Shown here: positions 56,320 through 64,000 of the stretch, in pieces
Layout: each line of letters opens with the position of its first letter
Position numbering within the stretch: the first letter of the stretch is position 1
Assembly (NCBI GenBank): GCA_009733775.1
Contig: WOGZ01000006.1
Coordinates: 124,001-188,000 of the forward strand
Length of the DNA: 64,000 nucleotides
Source of the DNA: Alectoria sarmentosa
Taxonomy: Eukaryota > Ascomycota > Lecanoromycetes > Lecanorales > Parmeliaceae
Reading direction: 5' to 3'
Position numbers and translations under genes: made by a program
Notes under the pieces: generated by a model
Told to the model about the DNA's origin: nothing
The model's database searches: none
The model's input: the letters and a program-made list of their open reading frames with translations, nothing else

Positions 56320-57542
56320 CTACGCGTCCACAAATGATTTCACATCTGTCCGAACCCATTAGCGGCTGTGATGTGGGAAAGAGAACGCATCTCGACTTAC
56401 TTGACAGCCAGTTGAGATACTCTCTCTGCTCCTTGAAGTCAATGTACTCGGGCACCCACATCGCCAACGCTGTATTCACCCCCCTCTCGTCCAAATACCT
56501 CTCCAGCAGGACCTGCAGATCCTCATCCAGATTGCCAAACGGTGGGCCCTCGTACAGATTCCGCCTCTTCCAATCCAGCTCCGCCGTCTTGGCATCCGCC
56601 AGCTCGGCATCTTTGAAAAAGTAAACATTGTCAATCACAATCTCCCCATCCTGCGCCGTCGTCTCAATCTGCAGCGTCCCCTTGCCCACTTTCTCAATCA
56701 TGACGTTCACTCTGGCCGGGAAACTGGGTTCGTCGTCCTCGTTGGAAGATGGGGACTCGTCGTCAGCGAGGTCCTCGCGGTCGGCAGGGGCGACGCGGTC
56801 TTCGGGAGCGATTTTGATGTTGCCACCCTTTGTGTGGCCGACGTTTATAGCACCTTTGGTGTTGGCGCCGCCGGACTGGGCAGATTCGGGGATCGAGCCG
56901 TCGTCTTCGTCGTAGAGGGCTGGGTCTTGGCTGGGGTCGTTGGGGTCTGCGCGGTAGTCGTCGGGGTCTTGGTCCATGGCGTTGAGGTCGGCGATAGAGA
57001 AGGATACGCGAAGGCTGGGGGAGAAGAGGGAGTGTCAGGTGGGGGCGTGTTTGCAGACGGGAAAGGGGGACTTACGATTCGTCGCCGAATTTGCGGGTCA
57101 GGACGACTTCTTCTTGGCCTGGGGTGTCGTAGAGCTATGGAACTTTAGTATGAGCTGGAGGATGGGGGTTCGTAGAGGTTGACCTCGAAGGAGCTACTGT
57201 CGAGATAGTCCTGGAGACTTGACGGTAACTTTTCAGAGTCTCTCATCTCCCTCTCCAATTGTAGCTCGGACTCGATCTTTGCGGAAAGCTCTTGGTCCAC
57301 TGGATCACTCGTAAGTTTCAATTGTCTGGGATATGAGTGTAGTTGATCATACCTTGACCCTCCTTCTCTCGCGCCGCTCTCGATGTCGAGAAGGCGGCAA
57401 ATCTGGGTATTGAAGCTGCTTTGCATGTCTGCTGGAGTAACGAGGTGCGGTGGACGGTGGAGAGGAATCGTGAATGGCTTTGTACAGCTAACCTCGGAAG
57501 ACATCGAGGAAGAGCTCGGGATATGCTTCTGAGGGACATCAT
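56320..57542 (-). CDS. MAM33: Mitochondrial matrix p32-family protein Mam33, with apparent frameshift
   Basis: Five exons read leftward: 57542..57353, 57299..57184, 57134..57076, 57015..56401 and 56345..56320. Together they encode about 334 aa if one extra base is skipped. The presequence is Arg/Ser/Leu-rich (MMSLRSISRALPRCLPRLAV). The p32/gC1qBP domain shows ELSAKIESELQLEREMRD, DTPGQEEVVLTRKFGDE, SIADLNAMDQDPDDY, a long acidic insert, then VNVMIEKVGKG, YEGPPFGNLDEDLQVLLERY, REYLNWLSNVKSFVDA. The p32 family forms an acidic doughnut trimer in the matrix and supports mitochondrial translation. At 57000-57002 (AAA on plus) one base too many breaks the frame between LRVSF and SIADL; no splice site repairs it. 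An assembly indel is the simplest explanation. It shares a 142-bp promoter with CTP1. Confidence 0.85.
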
Positions 57543-57684
57543 AGTTGTGTTATGGAAGAGAATTGATCTATGCAGTTTGAAGCTACTTAATAATCTCGAA
57601 ATTTTAGCGCTAGCGCGACGACAATCTCCGACACGCCGATCTTCAATCCTAAAATTACGAGCCCACTATCCATTAGAATTTTCA
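57543..57684. promoter_or_regulatory. Very short divergent promoter between MAM33 and CTP1
   Basis: Only 142 bp lie between the two start codons. Both products are mitochondrial, so shared control is plausible. The middle is AT-rich (TTAATAATCTCGAAATTTTAG); no named site recognised. Confidence 0.55.
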
Positions 57685-58991
57685 ATGGCGACTTCAAGTT
57701 CAGATAATAAAGCAAAGGTCGGTCTGGACAGTTGCTCATGATTTGCATCGACCCACGTGCTAACAATCTCAGCCGAGTGCGCTGCGTTCTATAATTGCTG
57801 GTTCCACAGCCGGAGCTGTTGAGATTGGTATGTTGTGACTACTACATCCTCTATCTGAAGCTGACAAGTATATTCAATAGCTATCACATACCCAGCCGAA
57901 TGTACGTCTCGAGATCGTGTACCAACGAAGCCCAGTTGACAATTTCCTACAGTCGCAAAAACACGGATTCAACTCAATCGACATTTACCAGACGGGCAGA
58001 AGCTTGGTTGGCCTCCATTCGGGAAGGCATGGTATGCAGGATGTACGACGTTGATCATCGGGAATTCTCTCAAAGCTGGAATTCGTATGAGCCTTGCTTC
58101 TGGGGATAGGTGGCCAATTGACTAAGGTGTTGTTAGGCTTCGTGGCCTTCGATACATACAAGACATTGCTGCAAGATGAGCTTGGCAAGATATCTGGGCC
58201 GAGGACAGTGATAGCGGGCTTTGGAGCCGGGATCACAGAATCCTTATTCGCTGTCACACCATTCGAAAGTATAAAGACTACACTGTACGTTTACCCCGCG
58301 AGCACAGAAGCGTTCCCAAAAACTAACTTGCGCCATGTGCACAGAATTGACGATCGAAAATCAGCCAACCCTCGGATGCGCGGCTTTCTGCACGGTTCAG
58401 GCATAATATTTCGAGAAAGAGGCATAAGAGGTTTCTTCCAAGGATTCGTTCCGACCACCGCAAGGCAAGCCGCGAATTCAGCGACAAGATTCGGAAGTTA
58501 TACAACCATAAAGCAGTTTGCTCAAGGCTATGTTGCGCCGGGGGAGAAGCTCGGCACAGTGAGCACCTTCGGCATAGGTGGATTGGCAGGTTTGATTACT
58601 GTGTAAGTGGCCGGAGATTGTTGCAATGCGAGTAAGACTGACACTGCCTAGATATGTCACACAGCCTCTAGACACTATTAAGACACGGTAAGGCACCCAG
58701 AGATAGATTCCCACGAAATACTAATCTTTGGACAGAATGCAGTCGATTGATGCGCGGAAAGAATATAAAAACAGCATTGAGTGTGCGACCAAAATTGTCA
58801 AGAATGAAGGCTTCTTCACCCTTTGGTCAGGAGCAGTCCCGCGGCTGGCAAGGCTAATGATGAGTGGAGGCATCGTTTTCACCATGTATGCAGTCCTCTT
58901 GGTTTTTGTCTCAGCAGTTGCTTACATTTACAGGTATGAGAAAATAATGGAGGGACTAGATAGACTGGATCCTGACAGAAAATACGTATAA
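57685..58991 (+). CDS. CTP1: Mitochondrial tricarboxylate (citrate) carrier Ctp1
   Basis: Nine exons give 296 aa: 57685..57717, 57773..57827, 57881..57901, 57953..58084, 58137..58284, 58345..58602, 58652..58687, 58736..58885 and 58934..58991. Three mitochondrial-carrier repeats are visible by their PxE/DxxK/R motifs: YPAEFAKTR, TPFESIKTT and QPLDTIKTR. Citrate-carrier features are IAGSTAGAVEIAITYP, AGFGAGITESL, TARQAANSATRFGSY and GIVFTMYEKIMEGLD. The family exchanges citrate for malate or another carboxylate across the inner membrane, supplying cytosolic acetyl-CoA. Every splice phase fits; one exon is 21 nt. No presequence is expected for carriers. Frames in the last intron are non-coding. 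Confidence 0.95.
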
Positions 58992-59257
58992 TGCATTAAC
59001 GCCGCATATGAGCTTCTGTCTTGGACGGGTGCGAAGCTCATCCCACTTGTGGGGGGCCGGATGATCTTTCTTCCGGAACGCCTTTGTCAACTAATTGCAA
59101 CTTCCAGAACATCTTTGAGTCAACCCAGAAACGAGCAGCAAGATCATAGCTCAATAGCCACATTGGAACTTGGTCTTGTGCACCAGCTTCTGCTCCTCAC
59201 TGTCCTACACTGCTCTGCTTCCAATCACATTCCCAGCGATCCTGGGAATCCGAAAAC
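58992..59257. other. Short intergenic gap
   Basis: About 270 bp between CTP1 and the isoaspartate methyltransferase, presumably 3' UTR and promoter; nothing recognised. Confidence 0.5.
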
Positions 59258-60184
59258 ATGGCGTGGATTTCAAGCGGCTCAACGAATGCAGCTCTGATCA
59301 AGAACCTCACAAGCAATGGCCTCATCAAATCCGAACTTGTCAACAATGCTATGTTAGCTGTATGCTACCAAATCCCCCCTTTCCAATTTCCCCTCAACTC
59401 ATTGGGCTCTTCCCCCCTCCAGCCCTCATATGCATAAGAAAGTCACCGATTGACACTACTCTCCTAGGTTGATCGCGCCCACTACGCCCCCGCCACCCCG
59501 TACCACGATAGCCCGCAGATCATCGGCTTCGGCGCCACAATTTCTGCTCCACACATGCACGCCACAGCAGCCGAGTCCCTACTACCATACCTACATCCCA
59601 GCGCCCGTATCCTAGATATGTACGTTATTTCGGACTCCGTCTTACCTCTTTTAGACCAAATCTTCGGTCTTAAGACAAGTCGTGGGAGTTTCTATTCTAA
59701 AGACATGTTCCAAGGCTCAACGTACCGTATCTAATAGGCAGTGCTGACTCCGTAACCATGATCAAGCGGGTCTGGCTCTGGTTACTTGACTGCCGTCCTC
59801 GCAAACCTAGTTGGCCCTGCAGGAAAAGTCGTAGGCATAGATCATATCCAAGGCCTCGTCGACCTCGCCAGTAAAAACATGTCCAAGAGCAAAGAAGGCA
59901 GAGAAATGCTTGAAAGTGGGAAGGTGAGATTTTTGAAAGCCGATGGGAGGTTGGGATTGGATGACGGGGAGGGGGGTTGGGATGCGATTCATGTCGGTGC
60001 TGCGGCGCAAGTGGCGCATACGGCGCTGGTGGAGCAATTGAAGGCGCCAGGGAGGTTGTTCATTCCGGTGGGGCAGGACAGGCAGTACATCTGGGTTATT
60101 GATAAGAAGGCAGATGGGACTGTGGTGAGGGAGAAGTCAATTGGGGTTACATATGTGCCGCTCACGGATGCGCCACGGGAATGA
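59258..60184 (+). CDS. Protein-L-isoaspartate O-methyltransferase
   Basis: Three exons, 59258..59359, 59468..59619 and 59767..60184, give 223 aa, typical of PCMT. Visible blocks are the start MAWISSGSTNAALIKNLTSN, VDRAHYAPATPYHDSPQIIG, the PCMT hallmark GFGATISAPHMHA, the SAM-binding ARILDIGSGSGYLTAVLA, GIDHIQGLVDLA and the end LKAPGRLFIPVGQDRQYIW. The enzyme methylates abnormal isoaspartyl residues with S-adenosylmethionine, starting their repair to aspartate in ageing proteins. The last intron is 147 bp and uses a CAAG acceptor that restores ILDIGSGSGY. It is likely cytosolic, as no signal or presequence is seen. Confidence 0.94.
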
Positions 60185-61318
60185 AGGAGTAGGGATGGAG
60201 TGGGAGAACGAAGCCTGGTTCGGTGTGGCCGTGTGTTTTAGCGAAGGCGTTGAAAGCTGAGCGTTCATCTCAAGGCAGAGAATCCTTTGCTGGTATTACC
60301 GGGACAACTACGGGGTACATTACCATAGCTTTGACCAGGCCGAGTCCCCCGGGATTGCAACCCTTGATGAAGATGGATCTCATTTGTATTGTGTCTTCAC
60401 AAACACCAATTTTGAAAGATAAGTTTCAGAGATCAGTTTCCATTCTATTTGGCTATTGCGAAACAGAACTTGAACTATCATTGTCAGGCCTGCATCGGTC
60501 GTTGGCAGACCTTCTGCCTCTTACTTTGTTTTTTGGGGGTTTTTCAATTGGTACGCTGGCAATTCCTCTTATCGCCTGTTGGGCATTGATGGTGCTGTAC
60601 TAGCAGAGGAACGGCAGGATTCGTCGAGTACGGCCATCATCCCTCTCAAAGGAGCAGGGTCGACGGTAGACGATGTTGATATCCAGGCAGTGGTGAACCA
60701 GATCACTGCTCTCATACAGAGGTAGGGCTGGATGTTGAAAGCCTCAAGGGGAGCGCCTGGTTGGGACAGAAATGACAATAATTTACCAGGTTGATGGTAT
60801 GGTAGAAGCGTAGATTATCGTGAGCTGGATTGACGAGGTGGATAGAGTTCTGATGAAGGGCGGAAGTATAGGTGCTTCGGTAGCTTGGTGTGTGACGAGA
60901 GTGCAAGGGAATTATGAATTTTGCAATGTCGTGGTCGATCTCGCAAGTTTTGATCGAATGGGGCCGCCGACAAAGGTCAGCACTGCGCAAGAAATTGGGA
61001 CGGAGAGCTCGGTTCGTAGAGGAGCCAAATTGCAAAACCATGGGAATTAATCCACGAAAACGCCGTGAATGATGCCGTCCGAGTGAACGCCTTTTTGTAC
61101 ACCGTCTCTAAGATCTCCCAGGACACCGCAATGAGGACTGAACTCGCAAGATCCGGGGCGCGTAAGTCGAAATGTCGTAAGAATATGTACAGAGTAGAAG
61201 GTCGTATTCCCCTTATTAGGTCGCATTGAAGTAGTCGAAATTGGACAACGTCAATAAAGAGAATCCGAGAAGAAACGGAAAGGGCCAAAATCGAAACAAG
61301 CAGCAAGCCTCAGCCCCA
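60185..61318. other. Convergent intergenic region
   Basis: About 1.1 kb between the methyltransferase and DHH1 stop codons. A coding-looking stretch without a start, 60552-60725 on plus, ends VDDVDIQAVVNQITALIQR and stop; I cannot attach it to a gene. The rest is probably 3' UTR. Confidence 0.45.
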
Positions 61319-63035
61319 CTATTGGGGGGTGGAGCTATTCTGCCGGTTTTGTTGAGGGTACCCTCTCGAAGGACCTCTCTGGCCTCCATTCGATTGACCG
61401 TGGTAACGCTGGGTGTTCTGAGGGTTTGTTCCGTTGGTTTGTTGGCTTCCACGTCCATTAGCTTGATTGCGTCCGTGGCCAGAGTAACTTCCATTGGAAT
61501 TGCTAGAACCTCGATTGGGTCGCTGGTTAGGTCCACCTTGTTGTTGGCCTTGGCCAGATGCCTGACGTTCGGACCCAAGATTTGACACTGGGCGAGGAAT
61601 GTTTTCAGGAGAATCGTAGGCGTACAGCTTCTTGTCGATGGATTGTGGAATGGCCGCGATTTCGGTACCAAGCTCCTGCTCGATTTTGTAAAGGTTGAAG
61701 CGGTCATCCCAGTTGATCAGGTTGATCGCCACTCCTAAATGGCCAAAACGTCCAGATCGACCAATGCGATGGAGATAGGTCTCCGCATTCTTCGGGAAAT
61801 CGAAGTTGATGACTACATTTACAGCCTGAATGTCGATACCACGAGTGAGAAGATCAGAGCAGACGAGATTGCGGCAAACACCGTTTCGAAAGTCATGAAA
61901 CACACGGTTACGATTGTGTTGCAGCATCTTGGCGTGAGAGTAGAAGCAGGAGTATCCAAGTTCGGTAATCTTCTTCGCAAGCAGCTCTACTCGGTTTGTG
62001 GAGTTGCAGAAAATGATGGACTGGTTGATTTGGAGTTTGGAGAAGAGAGTATTGAGACAGTGTACCTTCTGTTTCTCTTCTACGAAGCAATAGTATTGCG
62101 TTATACCTCGAAGAGTGAGCTCGTCCATCAAGTTAATTTCGTAGGGATTAGTCATATGTTTATCCTGGGGGCTGTAAGCGCTTGGCGTAGACATTGGATG
62201 GTCACGCTTACCTTGAATGATTTGACTATTATTGGGAAGGTGGCGCTGAAAAGCATGACTTGGCGCTCATTGGGGTGGAAACCGAGTAGCTGTTCAATCG
62301 TGGGCGTAAACTCCGGAGAGAGAAGCTTGTCAGCTTCGTCCATGACGAATGTTGTACATTCGTCAAGTTTGACGACCTCCTTTCTCGCGAGATCTGCTAT
62401 TCGGCCAGGCGTGCCAACGATGATGTGAACTGTTTCGTGTAAACGAATAATGTCGTCTTTGAGACCAGTACCACCGGTCGTGACCATGACGTTGATGCCA
62501 AGGTGTTGGCCCAAGGTTTTGCAGACTTGTGATGTCTGTAGAGCAAGTTCTCTTGTGGGTACGAGGATTAAAGCCTGGGTCTTCTGCTTTTCCGGCTCGA
62601 TCTTTTCTAGTGTGGGTATTATGAATGCGGCAGTCTTGCCTGTGCCGTTCTTTGCTCTTGCCAATATATCTCGCCCTGTTAAGGCGACAGGAATGGTTTC
62701 TTCTTGGATGGGTGAAGGCTTCTCGAATCCTGCCGCGTGTATTCCCTTGAGCAGGTCTCGCTTGAGAACAAAATCTTCGAATTCAAGGCCCTTGGTGGCC
62801 GTGACATCCTAAACCAACGATCAGCTCTGATACCTTAGAAGAGCATGGTGCCATGCACCTCAGTCTGTGGTCGAGTATCTCTTCCAAGAGTCTTGGATTT
62901 CTCATTGCCAATCTTGGCCGAAGGACTGTCACTGTGTATCATGAATTAGTAGGAAGCCTGATGTTTTTGAAGCTCCCAATCAGTAACTCACCCGAGGTTC
63001 ATCTTGGCGGCTTGATCCACCAGCACTGAAGCCAT
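61319..63035 (-). CDS. DHH1: DEAD-box RNA helicase Dhh1 (DDX6 family)
   Basis: Four exons read leftward, 63035..62992, 62931..62859, 62808..62212 and 62164..61319, give 519 aa. N-terminal DTRPQTEDVTATKGLEFEDF precedes the helicase core: Q motif GFEKPSPIQEE, motif I ARAKNGTGKT, PTRELALQ, TPGRI, DEADKLL, SAT, then IIFCNSTNRVELLA, the ARGID-like TRGIDIQAVN and HRIGRSGR. The tail is Gln/Asn/Gly-rich and disordered, which favours phase separation. Dhh1 promotes mRNA decapping and translational repression in P-bodies. The first ATG gives MASVLVDQAAKMNLGDSPSA. The open frame from 62664 called without splicing misses the first 100 residues. Confidence 0.95.
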
Positions 63036-63565
63036 TGTAATCTGGCCGTGCTCTTTTATGTTGTAATGAGGGCAGAGTCCTGATGCCAATGTTCAAAGCT
63101 GCGGAGGAAATTGTGGTGAACAAGTGAGAAGGTGTGTTGTCAAACGTGGAAGTCAACCACTCGGGAAGGGTAAAGCCTTGGGGACAGGCCGAGGGCGCAT
63201 GCAGATATAGCAGCCTGGATATCAGAGCGTGAATAATTGAGTTGATACGTCCGTCACAGTGGATTGAATCGCTCTTACCTCGAGAAGGAGACTCGAGGTA
63301 GATGAATATAGGTTGTGGTACCAAGGATTCGAGTCGGGTTTCGCAAGCTGTTCGGGAAAGAGGAGGTGGCAGGGTGGAGCTGTTTGGGAGTCTGTAGATA
63401 GCTTTGTTTATTCTTTAAAACTTTGCGAATTGTGTCTTTGAGAAGTGGTGATGGTGGTGGTAATGTTTGTCTGTTTTGAAGGTAGTGTTGTTTTGTTGCT
63501 GCCAATATAATAAAAGTGAACTTCCAATGGATGTCAAGGCGAACGCCAAGCCACTAGCATGAAAC
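63036..63565. other. Intergenic region upstream of DHH1
   Basis: About 530 bp holding the DHH1 promoter and probable 5' UTR; it has GGT-rich stretches near 63448-63465 and no coding frame I can support. Confidence 0.5.
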
Positions 63566-63858
63566 TACGGAGGTGGGCACCAAAAGTCCTGCACAGCGCT
63601 AGTGTCAGCCCTAGCCCTATCTTCGGAAGGTAACCCTATAATTGAGGAACCTAGAAGTACTTCCTGGAAGCGCATAGACTGAACGCAGGGGCGTCTTTTG
63701 GGCGCGACAGAGGGGCTTGAGTCAACGCTGGGGTAAGACCAGGGACACTTCCGACAGAAATCTAAGCGCATTGTCCAGGCAGCCCTCCGGGCGAGGCGTT
63801 ATCCGACATCTGGACCCTTTTCTTGGCATGTGCAGGACTTTCGATGCCCACCTCCGTA
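63566..63858. mobile_element. MITE-like inverted-repeat element, 293 bp
   Basis: The left end starts TACGGAGGTGGGCACCAAAA. The complement of the right end starts TACGGAGGTGGGCATCGAAA, and both continue GTCCTGCACA, about 30 bp with two mismatches. There is no coding frame inside. The flanks (GAAAC left, TTTGG right) show no longer duplication, but TA at each end would fit a TA target. The TACGG terminus is shared with the 541-bp element at 55646, which suggests a related family. Likely a non-autonomous DNA transposon. Confidence 0.7.
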
Positions 63859-64000
63859 TTTGGGAATGATACCGGGCCTAAGCACAGTTTAGGGGCATTT
63901 GCCCTTATCAGACCCAGAAGAAGTCAATCCTTGAGCTCCCAGGAGATAATTTTCGGGTCCCCGTTCCAAGGCTTCCTTTCGAGCTCAGGGTTAAGGCTGC
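63859..64000. other. Window end, nothing recognised
   Basis: The last 142 bp show no recognisable gene or repeat. Confidence 0.5.

Noticed and set aside
1..64000. CRISPR arrays, bacterial operons, secondary-metabolite backbone genes (PKS, NRPS)
   Set aside because: None seen; the tandem repeats are simple satellites, and the PhzF, Nox and amine oxidase genes are isolated.

Overview
The window is 64 kb of nuclear DNA from a filamentous ascomycete (Pezizomycotina). The evidence is many short introns of about 45-60 bp with GTRNGT donors and CTRAC-like branch sites, short intergenic gaps, typical fungal proteins (Sas2-type MYST acetyltransferase, Mam33, Cft2, Mss4, Dhh1, peroxisomal copper amine oxidase, Nox) and fungus-specific low-complexity proteins. 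Nothing bacterial, viral or CRISPR-like was seen. I rebuilt exon-intron structures by hand from reading frame, splice signals and family motifs; nothing was checked by search or transcript data.

Layout. 0-10 kb: a PhzF-family protein, a 3.3 kb gene-poor gap, a conserved unknown, a Sas2-like acetyltransferase and a BTB/POZ protein. 10-21.7 kb: a frameshifted unknown gene, RNA polymerase III largest subunit (-), the mitochondrial translation GTPase Guf1 (-) and, head to head with it, the spindle-checkpoint protein Mad2 (+). 23-29.5 kb: a proline-rich NPFRRR protein (-), an F-box-like protein (+), the cohesin acetyltransferase Eco1 (-) and a doubtful secreted or membrane protein. 29.5-36.4 kb: glutaryl-CoA dehydrogenase (-) and FEN1 (+) from a shared promoter, a decayed short-chain dehydrogenase beside a 26-base G run, then histone H1 (+). 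37-47 kb: PI4P 5-kinase Mss4 (+), a TDT-family transporter (-), Ubc4/5 (+) and an NADPH oxidase (+). 47-56 kb: Cft2/CPSF100 (+), a small conserved unknown (+), a peroxisomal copper amine oxidase (+) and a 541-bp inverted-repeat element. 56-64 kb: Mam33 (-) and the citrate carrier Ctp1 (+) sharing a 142-bp promoter, protein-L-isoaspartate methyltransferase (+), the DEAD-box helicase Dhh1 (-) and a second inverted-repeat element.

Most genes are housekeeping genes and do not form a pathway cluster. There are loose themes: chromosome and chromatin (Sas2, Mad2, Eco1, FEN1, H1), RNA (RPC1, Cft2, Dhh1) and mitochondria or peroxisomes (Guf1, GCDH, Mam33, Ctp1, amine oxidase).

The most notable observations are two MITE-like elements, one with about 60-bp terminal inverted repeats and a perfect 5-bp flanking duplication; a 5-nt micro-exon in FEN1 carrying a conserved Asp; two GC-AG introns (mad2, nox); single-base frameshifts in two otherwise coherent genes; and an SDR pseudogene next to a long G tract. 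I see no convincing entirely new multi-gene system.
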